Source of the DNA: Gymnopus androsaceus JB14 | Taxonomy: Eukaryota > Basidiomycota > Agaricomycetes > Agaricales > Omphalotaceae | Direction: 5' to 3' | Length of the DNA stretch: 64,000 bases | Assembly (NCBI GenBank): GCA_009733575.1 | Contig: ML769530.1 | Span: forward strand, 56,759 to 120,758 | Translations under genes and position numbers: made by a program | The notes under the pieces: generated by a model | What the model was told of the DNA's origin: nothing | The model's database searches: none | The model's input: only the letters and a program-made list of their open reading frames with translations | In this document: piece after piece, positions 35,941 to 47,236 of the stretch | Numbering within the stretch: position 1 is the first letter of the stretch | Layout: each line of letters opens with the position of its first letter

Positions 35941-36332
35941 ACTGGGAAAACTTGACGATGATGGTTACTCCATCCATACCACTAACAGCAGAATGACAAT
36001 CAAAGATCACCAGGGGAAACTCATCGGAGTTATCCCGGAGACTAATGGACTATACCAGATCCCATCACAAGAACATGCTTATTCAACCAAGATTGGCAGA
36101 TTGATATCTCTTTACAAGGCACACTGCATCTTAGGGCACCTTAACTATGCGTACGTGAAGCATATGTTCCGAGATAACTAGGTTCGTGAAATTGGATTGG
36201 ATCCAAAGCAAATGGACGAACCAGAATGCCATGCTTGTATGCTTGGGAAAGCATCCAGGTACCCTATTGCTCAGTTGCAATCATCTCCCCATGCTGAGAA
36301 ATTTGGAGATATTTTCCAAATGGACATGTGGG

Positions 36333-36649
36333 TGTTGCGCAGCATATAAGCTAGGAGGCGCAGTGACTAGCACTCACCAAGTGGTTAAGCTTGTAGAGCA
36401 GATAGAGAGAGGTAAAAGACTAGTAGAAGTCGTTATCATTAGCAGTACTACTGGAGTCCTTATATACTGTAGTACTGTATTCGTTACATATATAGTAGTA
36501 TTCTTCTAGTATGTTCTATGTGCATGACCTATGATGTCGTCCATAAAGCTACTTACTAAGATACTACTTAGGCTGAGTAAGACTACCTCGGCGATGACTG
36601 ATAGCGTCATATGACCGAGATGATGAGTGATATCATCATACGTTCAACA
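36333..36649 (+). mobile_element. Solo LTR, 317 bp, inside copia I integrase
   Basis: Starts TGTTGCGCAGC and ends GTTCAACA, giving TGTTG/CAACA termini. Exact 5-bp duplication GTGGG lies at 36,328-36,332 and 36,650-36,654. The undisturbed sequence is seen in copia III (ATGTGGGGACC near 59,660). It came from an unrelated LTR retrotransposon. Confidence 0.9.
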
Positions 36650-37118
36650 GTGGGGACCTTCTCAAGTCAGGACGGTAAACCATTGCATTTACACACTGAC
36701 TCTAGTGGACGAAGCCACTGATTGGTTGGAGGAACCTCAAATGAAGTCGAAAGACAAGTCATTTGCACAGTATATGGTTCTCCAAACAGGTCTCCAAACT
36801 CAATACGGCACAACTGTTAAAGTTCTCCACTCTGATTGAGGGGGAGAATTTCTCAGTAATGAATTCACGGCATATCTGGAACGTATTGGTACACAATGAT
36901 ATCTTCCAACCCGTTGAAGGGGAGGATGGAAATTTGGGAAATTTAGAAACTTTGGTCACCAAGTCAGAACAGCCTGTCATACCAGTTCCAGAAGAAATTG
37001 CCAAACCAATTTCACCAGACAAAGTAACTGGCAAATGAGTCAGACAACCCACCAAGAAGATCAGGGATGGTATTGAAGGACTTGGAGAAGGAAGTGATGA
37101 GTTGCAACATCTTACTGC

Positions 37119-37916
37119 TAATGATCTTCACAAGTCCTGGTTAGGGACAGGTACCTGCAGGTAGATCCGTGGGAATACCCGCAGGTATTGTGACCTGCGG
37201 GTCCTGGTACTGGTTTTCCACAGATCCCCGCAGGTCACAGGTCATGATTTTAATTTTTTTAGTGACCTGCAGGTACCTGCAGGTTGTTGTGGACAAATGA
37301 TTTACATACTTGACCAACTATTTTTTTACTTCTATAAGCACTAAATAGTGTACCAGAATATTAAGAATAGTGTACTGTATCTGTACTTGTACAACTATAT
37401 GGTATTAGAGTATCAATTCCAATATATACCACTAGTATTAGGTAGTAATAGTAACATTAATAGTCTAATACTTAATATATGCACATGAAACCATAAATAT
37501 TTCTTCCTTACCACTGTATAATGAAACTCCATTGATTATTTTCACTTAGTGGTAGAGCCCTGGGACCTTGTATGCTACCCAAATTACTATACTTATTAAG
37601 CTGTTACTACTAATACTTACTAGTACTGACAAAGTTGAGAATAAGTACTTTATTGTCATTGAATTGATTCCAGTTGATGCTAATAGTAGTTAATATAAGT
37701 ATTAGTGGCATATTAACTAGTAACAAGCACTAAAAATCTATAGTTATAAACTATAACAGGTCATGCAGGTACCTGCAGGTATACCTGCCACAGATCCCGG
37801 TCATACCGGACCTGTTTCCCACGGGTTTTGACAGGTCACAGATCAGGGTATTTCACCCCCCGGTACCTGTGGCATGAATCCCGGTATACCGGGATCCGGA
37901 CTCGTGAAGATCTTTA
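37119..37916. mobile_element. hAT-type MITE, 798 bp, inside copia I pol
   Basis: Exact 8-bp duplication CTTACTGC at 37,111-37,118 and 37,917-37,924. The ends are TAATGATCTTCACAAGTCC and, reversed, TAAAGATCTTCACGAGTCC. Clusters of GGTACCTGCAGGT palindromes lie at both sides of an AT-rich centre. Copia III has no insertion at this point. Confidence 0.9.
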
Positions 37917-39505
37917 CTTACTGCATTTCTAGGTCAGGTAACATCAGAAATTGAATCTGATCCTTTATCTGTTGCAGAAGCTATGCAATGACCTGACAGC
38001 TCCAAATGGTATGATGCCATGAAGAACAAAATCTCCAGACTCCAGGAGCATGGAACCTACACAATTGTCACTTCACTTCCAGATGCCAATATTCTCACAG
38101 GACCAAGAAGGATGAACGACGTCACATTACAGGACACCAAGCCCATCTTGTTGTATGTGAATTTAATCAGATCCCAGATGTTGACTACTTCCCAGACAAA
38201 ACCTTTGCATCTGTTGCAAAACTTGCATCAGCCTGTGCTATACTCAGCATTGGAGCTGAGAAGAGCATGATTATTCACCAAATGGACATAAAATCTGCTT
38301 ATCTTTATGGGAAATTAGATGACAACAAGCACATTTACATGAAGGCACCTCCAGGCATTGATATAGGGGTAAAACCAGGTCAAACCTTACGGCTTAAACT
38401 CGCACTTTATGGACTTAAACAAGCCGGTCGACAATGGTACATGCAATTTAGGGAAATCATGACCCAACTGGGGTTTAAATGGTCTGATTTTGATCATGCT
38501 GTTTTCTATCACACTGATCCCTTCACCATCATTTTCATACATGTTGACAACATGACATTGGTTACCAAAACCCTGGCCATCATGGAGAAATTGAAGATAT
38601 TGGGGCTATAATTGAAGTTGTTGATTCCAGAGAAATCCATTGGCTACTTGGGATCGAGATCCAAAGATCTCTCCATAACAGGACAATTCACTTATCCCAG
38701 TGGTCATACATTGATGCCATACTCTCTCGCTATGAATTCTTGGATATAAAGTCACTCTCTATTCCCTTCGATCCCCACATTCACCTCACCAAAGACCAGT
38801 CACCCAAAACAGTTGAGGAAATCGCTTTTATACATGACAAACCCTACAGAGAGGCTTTTGGGACTCTCCAATACTTATCTGTTGCTACGAGACCTGACAT
38901 CACCTATGCAGTCTCTATCCTTGCTCGCTTTTCACAAAACCCTGGCATTACTCATTGGAACGGTGTACGCTGTGTCTACACCTATCTCAAATACACCCAA
39001 GACTTTTGGCTCAATACGAGCAACCAGGAGACAGTCCAAGGCTACACAGATGCCGATGGTATGTCCCAAGAAGACCAACATGCCATTTCTGGGTATGTTT
39101 TTATGTTAAATGGCGGAGCTGTATCTTGGTCATCAAAACAACAGGATACCATTTCTTTATCCACCACGGAAGCTGAGTACATTGATTTGACCCATGCGGC
39201 AAAGGAAGCAATCTGGCTTAGGAACCTTTTATCGGAAATCTTTGGTCCCATTACTCATGTGATCCCTATCATGTCAGACAGTCAGTCAGCCGTCGCGTTG
39301 GCAAAGGATGACTGTTTCCATGCTAGGACCAAACACATTGATATCCAATACCACTTCATCTGCTACATTATCGAGGAAGGTAAAATTTGTCTTACTTACT
39401 GCCCTACCAAAAACATGACAGCAGACATCTTCACCAAAGCCTTATCTTCGATGAAAGCCAAACACTTCACAGCATCCATGGGATTAGCAAAGGTTTGAAG
39501 GGGAG

Positions 39506-40275
39506 TGTTGGAATATCAAAGGTAATTTTACTATCGCTCTATACATGAAACACTTTCTCATAGTCTCCACTTGTTTGTATCACCACCCCATGCACTCTAG
39601 CAGTAGTATCTCGCAGTCTCCACCTATCTATTGGAGTATCCACTTACTCTGTTGTGGTACCCACTTTACCATATGCACAGTAGCCACAGACATTCATGCA
39701 GTAGCCACTTGCCTGATATATTGTTTGTACATAGGACTGTATATAAGCCTAGGTACCATACCTTGTAATACCACCATTGTCCCCCATTGATCTGTGTGAT
39801 CATACTACTAAGTCCTGTGTGGACTTACTGCTGCTACTTCCTATTTAGGAATATACAGAGGCGGCCAAAAGATATTCCCCACCTTAATATAGAAAATTGT
39901 TCCCACAGCTAGCTGGTCTCCTTAAATATCCTGAAATCTGACTGAATACAATTCTAGGAACTGTTTCTATTATATATAGTGTATATATTGTGGCCCACTG
40001 AAGTAGTGCCAAGATAACATATTGAAAATTTGTGCTTACAAGGTGTGATGGGGTTATTATGGCATACTTATGGTGTAGGTTCATCACCCTCAAACTGCTT
40101 AGAAATCTTCAGTAGATGTCTCAAAATAAGAATTTACTGCTAAACCATTTATCTTTTGTTCCTTTCAATTAAACTTCAAAAGGTATGGGAAGGTATGGGG
40201 AGGCCAGCTAGCTGTGGGAATAATTTTCCATATTAAGGTGGGGAATATCTTTTGGCCACCTCTGTAACTCTAATA
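39506..40275 (+). repeat. 3' LTR of copia copy I, split by a MITE
   Basis: LTR bases 39,506-39,855 and 40,267-40,275 join, after removal of 409 bases and one TA, into a 359-base LTR equal in length to the 5' copy. Confidence 0.95.
39856..40264. mobile_element. Tc1/mariner-type MITE, 409 bp, in the 3' LTR
   Basis: Ends CAGAGGCGGCCAAAAG and, reversed, CAGAGGTGGCCAAAAG, with terminal inverted repeats of about 65 bases. The target TA is duplicated. The 5' LTR at 27,346-27,360 is the empty site. Confidence 0.95.
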
Positions 40276-40358
40276 GCACCAAGGAAATATAAAGGTAAAC
40301 AAAGGAAATGATAAGTAATAGTCCATGTGGCATGAGATAAGATTCATAACAGGTGGAT

Positions 40359-41416
40359 TAGGGGGTCTAGGCCTAGCCTACCCTCATGTAGTCATGTGTA
40401 GTCATATTCAAGCAGCTTCCTGTATGTACATAGCTTCACCTGAGCTGATCCAGCATCTTCAGGCAGTTAGCCTTGCATCCTAGCAGCCTATCTCATTGTA
40501 GTGATGAGAGTGTGATTCTCACCTCATGCTCAGCTCTTTTGGACATTGCAGCTTGTTCAACTTTTGGCAATTTTTCAACATGCATTTTAGCCTCAAATTT
40601 TTGAAATTGGACAGAACAGACTTGCAACATTTGGCAGACAGATTTTTTGACATCCAACAGACCAAATTTTCATCACCAAGATTTTTGACCATGATGAACC
40701 TACAGACAGATTTTCACATTTGCCAATTGTTTCATGCACATACTGCCATCACTCTTGTAGTGCTCCACTTGGATTTTATATTGTTATCACTGTTTTTGCC
40801 AAGTCAGAATTTGAAACACCTCCATCTAATGCCATTGTTGCTAGTTTGTGAATTAACTGGGCAGATGAAGCAACTTCCATTTCAATTCCCATTTCAGCAC
40901 TGTCAGTTCCAGAATGAGGTCCTTGTGATCTATCAGCCTTATGTTCACACTCTTTGCATCTATTTTGCAGTCTTCAACACCATTCATGCAACAATTGATT
41001 CCACCATTGTTCATTGCAAAATCAATATCATTCTATGTACAAAGGTTACTCTAGCTCATGGATTCCACTGCATCAATGTTGCTCTTCGAAAATTGCTCCT
41101 GTCACTCAGTGGTCAAGGTATCCTGGTGGTTGGGGTGATTCCAGTGGATCATTGGATTGGAAATGTGATCCTTGTCTTTCTAATCTTGCAAGGGTTTTGG
41201 AGAGTTTGGGTTGGGTCCACTGCTTTGGTTGATTGCTGTTTTCTTGTGTGTAGGCTGGCATGACAAGGACAATGCACATTTTTTAGTGGGGCACATGGAG
41301 TAGGGGGTCTAGGCCTAGCCTGCCCTCATGTAGTCATATTTGAGCAGCTTCCTGTATGTACATAGCTTCACCTGAGCTGATCCAGCATCTTCAGGCAGTC
41401 AGCCTTGCATCCTAGC
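40359..41416 (+). repeat. Direct repeats enclosing a 245-codon open frame
   Basis: Repeat units 40,359-40,484 and 41,301-41,416 (TAGGGGGTCTAGGCCTAGCC to TGCATCCTAGC) are about 95 percent alike apart from a short insertion. Between them the plus-strand frame 40,526-41,263 is open, and a second frame (41,014-41,232) carries Cys/Trp residues (WKCDPCLSNLARVLESLG). I recognise neither. It could be a small unclassified element with short LTR-like repeats; no TG/CA ends or duplication were found. Confidence 0.45.
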
Positions 41417-41436
41417 TGTTGAAAGGATCGCTTAGA

Positions 41437-41610
41437 TCATAGTGTTTATCACATGTTGATTGTATAACTCCTTGAAACACCAATCATATATTACTTATGT
41501 GCCATATACAGCAATGCTACTGCATATGCTGATTCATTACTTTACTCACTCTAGTTATGCTATTCGCTAGTTACTCTCTTATGATCATAGTAGTGTGTCT
41601 TACCATTCTG
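41437..41610. repeat. Dispersed repeat, pair of 51,291-51,470
   Basis: Shares AACTCCTTGAAACAC, GCATATGCTGATTCATTAC and CACTCTAGTTATGCTATTC with 51,291-51,470 in the same orientation. Probably remnants of one repeat family. Confidence 0.65.
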
Positions 41611-41733
41611 CACACAACAGACTGTATATACATATACCACATTGTAGGGACTATTATGCACATGTATGCTTACCGATACTATGCCTATTATTACATCTAG
41701 GGTACTGTATAGTTCATTCAAAGATATTTAGTA

Positions 41734-42003
41734 TACTGTACCATTTCGAGCACTTTGTTTGGGGGTATCACCTGTGACCAACCAAATGAATTTAAATTTC
41801 GTTTAGGATCAGTGGGAACTGTGACAAAACGAAAATTTTATGAAAATTTCTACAAATTTGTGTTAGGCGCCCAGTGGGCGCGTGCGCAAAAATTGAAAAA
41901 AAAAATGTCACTGACCACTGTGACGCAGGACAAACCTTGACATTTTGTTTTGTTGGGGGCCCCTGTGACCTGTGACCAACAAAGTGATCAAAATGGTACA
42001 GTA
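41734..42003. mobile_element. TA-flanked MITE, copy B
   Basis: Ends TACTGTACCATTT and AAATGGTACAGTA, with TA on both sides, 270 bases. Same family as 29,140-29,413. A GCGCCC/GGGCGC palindrome lies in the middle. Confidence 0.8.
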
Positions 42004-42179
42004 TAAGCTGTAGTTATTCTACCTACAGTCTCTACTGTTCAACATACTACTGTTTCACAGATGTACAGGACAATCTAACTCTTCTCATACCAATCCTCTT
42101 ATACACTCTGGTTAGTAATGTGATTTCACCATTTGGACTTACATGCTGTTCAACACTAGCAGCCTTAGCCTATCTCACT

Positions 42180-42574
42180 GGGGCCCATAACCTATTACAG
42201 CTACTTTCCTAAATAGGAAGTAGCAGCAGTAAGTGCATGCAGCACTTAGTAGTACAATCACACAGATCAATGGGGATGAAAAGACAACTTGTGTGTATTG
42301 TACAAGGTATTGTACCTGGTATTGTACCTAGGCTTATATACAGTCCTATATATGTATGATATATTGGGCAAGTGGCTACTGCATGAACGTCTGTGGCTAC
42401 TATGCATATGGTGAAGTGGGTACAGCAAGAGAGTAGGTGGATACTATGAGAGACTGAGTGGAGACTGCAAGACAATAGTAGTGGAGTGCATGGGATGGTG
42501 GACCAAACAAGTGGATACTATGAGAAAGTGTTCCATAGATAGATAGACAAAAATATACCTTTGATATTCCAACA
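42180..42574 (-). mobile_element. Copia LTR fragment with primer binding site, reversed
   Basis: Read on the minus strand: LTR from 42,574 (TGTTGGAATATCAAAGGT) to 42,193, then GGTTATGGGCCCC at 42,192-42,180. It resembles the LTRs of copies I and III but is more diverged, 382 bases long. No gag sequence follows, so this is a truncated fourth copy. Confidence 0.85.
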
Positions 42575-42584
42575 GCAATATGGA

Positions 42585-42733
42585 TGTGTGGGTAAATGTA
42601 CTCACCATCCCATAAAAAATCCAGATGTGTGAGTAAACATACTCACTATCCCATATGAAATCCGGATGTGTGAGTAAATGTACTCACATCCTATGCAAGA
42701 TCCCATATGAAATCTAGATGTGTGAGTAAATGT
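42585..42733. repeat. Tandem repeat array interrupted by a hAT-type element
   Basis: About three units of roughly 60 bases built on GATGTGTGAGTAAATGTACTCA and CATCCCATATGAAATC. The array stops at GTAAATGT and resumes after the insertion at 45,833 with GTAAATGTACTCACCATCTC. Confidence 0.8.
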
Positions 42734-43959
42734 TAGTGATCACCATGGGATGAGCAACCCATGGCAGGGTCCTGGTATTTGGCATAGGTGATCTCAGCCA
42801 TAACCTCACGCACACCCACTATACCCATACCTACCAAACCATGGGTTTTTTTTAGTGGGTTTTTCATAAATCACATCATGCATAAGGGGAAATCATATAC
42901 AACTCCCTCCTTTGTGTTAAATACTGAGTAAAGACATGAATAAAGAATATGGAACATCATAAGCCTTAGATCTGTGGCTTTGAAATTTGGTGGGTTTGAA
43001 AGCTTCATAACCCTACCCACACCCATGAGTAGTGGGTCCAAAAAACCATGGGTTTACCCACTACCCATGCTTAACACTACAGGGACCAGGTATGGGACCC
43101 TGCGGATGGGTGCAGGTCAAATCTTCTAACCTGTGGCCCATCAGCACACCTGTGAGTGCCAATTTGCTTAGTGAGGCAGCCAGTGACATTTACTCTGCAG
43201 AGGATTCTGTAGACAGCTCTGTGCTAATTTTGGGCATCGCTACCTTGGCAAAACTGCATTCTTGTTCCCTGTTCAATGCACTCAGGGGATTTGGAATTTG
43301 GAGTCATTCCACAGACAACTCTGTGCTAATTTTGGGCATTGCCTACCTTGGTGCAACTGCCCTCTTGTTGCACAATGATTCCTGTTCAATGCACTTCAAA
43401 TATCCACTATCTACACTGTCAATATGCTAGCATTTGTACTGTAAAATATTGCTCAATCTCTATATGTTGTGTGAGCATGGAAGCAGCAATACACTAGTCA
43501 ACACTCAATCATAGTTTCCATTGATACCGCTCCAAGTTCCTTGTCAATTCCCCCATTGAGGAGTCGTGGAATTTCTTTATTCCCAGCTCCTGACTCCTCA
43601 AAGCCTTCATAAACTGTCCAAACTTGACATAGAGCTCAACCCCCCCTACCATGTTTGGTCACCATAATAAGTAAACTCATTCCTCTTCTTCAGCCAATCC
43701 TAATGACTCCCAGCCTAGTTCACCTCCTCCATCCTCATCTCCAGGTCAACCTTTGAAATTTCAGAGGCTGGTTAATTTTGCAACACCAAGAAAGAATAAA
43801 ATACCAGGCTCCATCAGCAACACACCAGAGACAAAAGACAGGACCAACCTTATCTCATCAATCATCCTCAAGTTCAGTTGTATCTAATCCCTTAGTGAGG
43901 AGTACACAGTCATCTGCAGCTAGTAAGTATTTGTTGGAATAAAATTGAGAATAGTGATT

Positions 43960-44662
43960 CATCAGCAAAACCTGGATTGTCTCCAGAGGTCTCCAGAGCG
44001 CCTGTAGCTTCTGGAGCAGCTAGAGCAAGGGTACTAATTCCAGAGACCTCCAGAGAGCTATTCAATCAAGTTTCCATGTTGTGTAATTTTATATTCATCA
44101 TTTTTATGTACTGTGACAATATTTAGGTGCACTGCAGCAGTTATTATTATGTAGTAGTAATAAGTGGCAAGTACTGGACAAGTCTTCTGTTTTTCCCCTC
44201 CCAATGTTTCCATAGTGCTCTTCTCGATTTCTGCCTCCATTGGCCAAACCCTTCTGCATTTCTGGAAATCACCTCTAAAAAGCAATGTTATGTGAAAATG
44301 AAACTTACGGTTAAAGGATGGAACGTTGCAATAGTGGGAGAAGGGAAAAAAAAATACAAGTTCATCTTTGTTGAAAGTTGAAAGCCCATGCATTTTATAT
44401 CACTTCCTGATAGTTTACAGCATTGTTGTTGACACAGGGAGTTGCCGATGGCAACCATCATTATGTTGAGGGCACTCAAGGCCATCATTTTTGGAGCGAC
44501 TCTGGCTGACAGCAAGTCTAGCTCCAGAAAGGGAAAGTCCGATCAGACTCAAAATACCATCAATTCGTGACTGCAGCTCCATGCTCTCCAGAGGTCTCTG
44601 GAGGCCTATTCAATTCTCTAGATGCTACAGCAGCTCCAGTGAAAATACAGGTTTTGCTGATG
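43960..44662. mobile_element. MITE of the CATCAGCAAAACC group, 703 bp, inside the hAT element
   Basis: Starts CATCAGCAAAACCTGGATTG and ends AATACAGGTTTTGCTGATG. The subterminal parts are made of CTCCAGAG/CTCTGGAG words that pair between the ends. No gene was recognised inside. Confidence 0.75.
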
Positions 44663-45274
44663 TTTTACTCCGATCTACAAGCAATTAGCCCTAGCAAACG
44701 TGCAGGGGATAAATTCATAAGTACGGAGCTAGATATAGTATTTCTAATGATAGGCTGAACTATCTACAATATCTATTAACTGAATAACCAAACAATAAGC
44801 TTAAATATAGAGACAGCGCATCAAGCGCATATACTGAATGAAAACGGAACCAGATAGGGTAAATGCGGATGGCTCGATTGCCCAATCCGGCAATATCTCC
44901 AACAGTATTCACTTAATCATATCATAATGAAGTAACTTACCTGTACCAGGCTCCTTCCAGCTCAACAATGGTGAGTCTATTGCATCCTCAGAATCCAGTA
45001 GCTGAGCTTCATCAAACTTCTCCACACCCAAGATGATTGACCTCTTGCAAGAAGGTTCATCATGGCCAGCACCAGAATCACAAGCTGAAGGGAAAACCAA
45101 TGCTGAGGAACTTGGACCAATAGAAGTCCTGATGATGTCCTTCAATGGTGGTTTGCTCATGCTGAAGAATTCCCTGTCCTGTCATGAATGGCTCACAATT
45201 TCCTTTCCATCCCACATGAGTACTGATATGATCTTAAATTCGCCTTTACTGACCTTTACATAGCTACATCTGTA

Positions 45275-45451
45275 TTTGTTGAATGTCAATTCAGTAGAGG
45301 AAGGCTGCTCATCAGCAGCATCCGCAACTGTCTCACTGGTGAGACCTCGTATCATCTTATGTGCTTAGGAAGCTGGAGTCTCCAGGGCTTAGTGAATGAT
45401 GAGGATATGATCAAGGTCACATCAACTCCTGCCAATGACAACTTGAAGTAG
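45275..45451 (+). pseudogene. hAT transposase C-terminal dimerisation region, remnant
   Basis: The open reading contains FSRGRLLISSIRN and LGSWSLQGLVNDEDM and ends in TAG at 45,449-45,451. These match the conserved hAT C-terminal block (FSRGR...LS...LGSW) known from fungal and plant elements. The upstream transposase is not readable as one frame. Confidence 0.8.
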
Positions 45452-46062
45452 GCATATATATGGACACAGTTTTGATACACAGTTTTGGTATGCAGATGAA
45501 CACATATATTTTGTATCAAGCTTCATTAGTAAATTACTATTGTTTCTCCTCATTGAATGATTTATCATAATTATACCTAAACTCATCTAGTCTTAACTCT
45601 CTTCACTTTTGATAATTTTGGTAGACCATACACAATGACTAATTTATGATTATTCAACATGTACATTCATTTGGAAGGTTTCAGAGAGCAATTTGAGACA
45701 GTACAGGGTTGCGGAGAACCTGTTCCCATAGTCCTGTGGCTGACCCAGCACCCATGGCTGCAGGATCAGGCCTGCCACAGGATGGGTGCGGGTCAAATTT
45801 TGGGCCCTGCAGGAGCCCCATGGTGAACACTAGTAAATGTACTCACCATCTCATATGAGATCTAGATGTTATCAAAGTCCTTAGGACTTGGACCATTGGT
45901 TCATCCTGCAACATCTTCTATGACCACTGCCACCATCCCTCTACCAGGATTTTCTTCCAACTTCTACAATTCTGGTTTTTCCAACTCAAGTCATTGGATA
46001 TATCTAGTGGTTGATGGGAAGACTAGTAGCTTTATCCCCACTGGGGTTTTTTGATGCACCTG

Positions 46063-46407
46063 CATCAGCAAAAACTGTTTTGAGCCCAGGAGGATCTAAG
46101 GTCACCTAGTCCTCTTAGGCAACCTGAGGCATCCTAGTTGGCTCAGGAAAAAGGGTAAAACTTTGGACACCTCAGGTATCCTAGTCATCCTAGGTGTCCT
46201 GGGAGATCCTGGGATGCCCCAGGATTCCCCAGGACATCTCAGGATTCCCAGGACATCCCAGGATCTCCCAGGACACCTAGGATGACTAGGATACCTGAGG
46301 TGTCCAAAGTTTTACCCTTTTTCCTGGGTCAACTAGGATGCCTCAGGCTGCCTAAGAGGACTAGGTGACCTTAAATCCTCCTGGGCCCAAAACAGTTTTT
46401 TCTGATG
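46063..46407. mobile_element. Palindromic MITE, relative of 30,703-31,087
   Basis: Starts CATCAGCAAAAACTG and ends TTTTTTCTGATG. The arms of about 165 bases are nearly identical to those of the copy at 30.7 kb; only the TCCCAGGA-rich loop differs in length and sequence. Confidence 0.85.
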
Positions 46408-46683
46408 TGACCTGTGAAGTGGAAATTACAATTGAGAGACAATCCCTTCTGACCCAATATAGGTCAAGGGAGGGGGTGTTGGAATGTGACCTCATATTGA
46501 GTCATCCAGATGTAGCATTACTGTATCTGGTAGTTAATCCCTAATTGTATCTCTGCCTTCTACCACATCAGCACTCATCTAAACATCTCTACCCATTAAC
46601 TTTAACAATTTTCTCTACCAAAAGATCCCTCTCTCTGTTGACAGGCAGTAAAGAAAATAATATAAAGGCTTATATAGGGTTTG
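46408..46683. other. Spacer without recognised feature
   Basis: AT-rich sequence between two MITEs; nothing supported. Confidence 0.4.
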
Positions 46684-47236
46684 GAGATACAATTCATTAA
46701 ACTGCAAATAAATCATAAATTCCATTGCATTGTACTGCAAAATGTATCACTAGAGCTTGTACTGAGACACAATTTAAATCAGTACAGGTTTACAGTTTAT
46801 TCATAATCCAAAAATTCTTTAAACTGCTTAGAATCAGTTTAAATCAGTACATATTTACACACAGTGGAACCTGTACAAACCCTTCATTATATATATATAA
46901 GAAGCTGACAGAGTACTTTCCTTACTTGAATCTTGATCAAGATACATTTTTAATAGTATATAGGCATTATTAGTACTTCCTATAACATGATTACTGTAAG
47001 ACATTACTCATCTAGCATTGAGACAGTGTATAAATGATCAGTTCATATCAGTTTATACTGATATAGACCAATTTGAATCTGAACTGATTTAAACTACATA
47101 AATTGTATAGTAGTGCACTGGTGGTATCAGTACAATCAGTACAGATACACAGTTTAACCAATTTTCAAGATATCTTGCACTGGTGCAATTCATGATTTAT
47201 TGGATTTGGCCAAATAAATTGAATTGAATTGTATCT
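46684..47236. mobile_element. AT-rich MITE with AGATACAATTCA ends
   Basis: Left end AGATACAATTCATTAAAC and, reversed right end, AGATACAATTCAATTC, with similarity perhaps reaching outward to TAGGGTTT on both sides. The inside is full of TCAGTTTAAA words. A partial copy lies at about 24,840-25,015. Confidence 0.65.

Larger units (their letters stand above)
35941..39498 (+). pseudogene. Copia I pol: integrase, reverse transcriptase and RNase H remnants
   Basis: In order: pre-integrase zinc domain (HCILGHLNYAYV near 36,120), broken integrase with a TGA at 36,837-36,839, then a deletion of about 400 bases that removes the last part of the integrase core. After a MITE insertion comes reverse transcriptase (38,267-38,610, QMDIKSAYLYGKLDDN). 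Its catalytic block reads HVDNM, with the second Asp changed to Asn at 38,549. RNase H follows (38,740-39,498, LSTTEAEYIDL and MSDSQSAVALAK) and stops just before the polypurine tract. A 17-base deletion near 38,100 shifts the RT frame. Confidence 0.85.
27002..40275 (+). mobile_element. Ty1/copia retrotransposon copy I, with nested insertions
   Basis: LTRs of 359 bases (the 3' one opened by a MITE) begin TGTTGGAATATC and end CTCTAATA. The 5-bp duplication GCACC flanks both sides (26,997-27,001 and 40,276-40,280), so this is one insertion. The primer binding site follows at 27,361 and the polypurine tract AAGGGGAG precedes the 3' LTR. By my count the LTRs differ at about 15 of 359 positions. 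Inside lie a 6.7-kb long-TIR element, a solo LTR and a hAT-like MITE; without the insertions it would be about 5 kb. Gag and pol are broken. Confidence 0.95.
42734..45832 (+). mobile_element. Decayed hAT-type transposon, 3.1 kb
   Basis: Exact 8-bp duplication GTAAATGT at 42,726-42,733 and 45,833-45,840. The ends are TAGTGATCACCATGGG and, reversed, TAGTGTTCACCATGGG. The C-terminal hAT transposase dimerisation region can be read near the right end. A 703-bp MITE lies inside. A roughly 110-bp duplication (TGTGCTAATTTTGGGCAT) occurs at about 43,220-43,400. Confidence 0.85.

Noticed and set aside
42180..42574. Solo LTR on the minus strand
   Set aside because: The primer binding site is still attached on one side and no matching 5-bp flanks exist, so it is a truncated element instead.
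42585..42733. CRISPR-like array
   Set aside because: The units are contiguous diverged tandem repeats with no spacers, in a eukaryotic genome.
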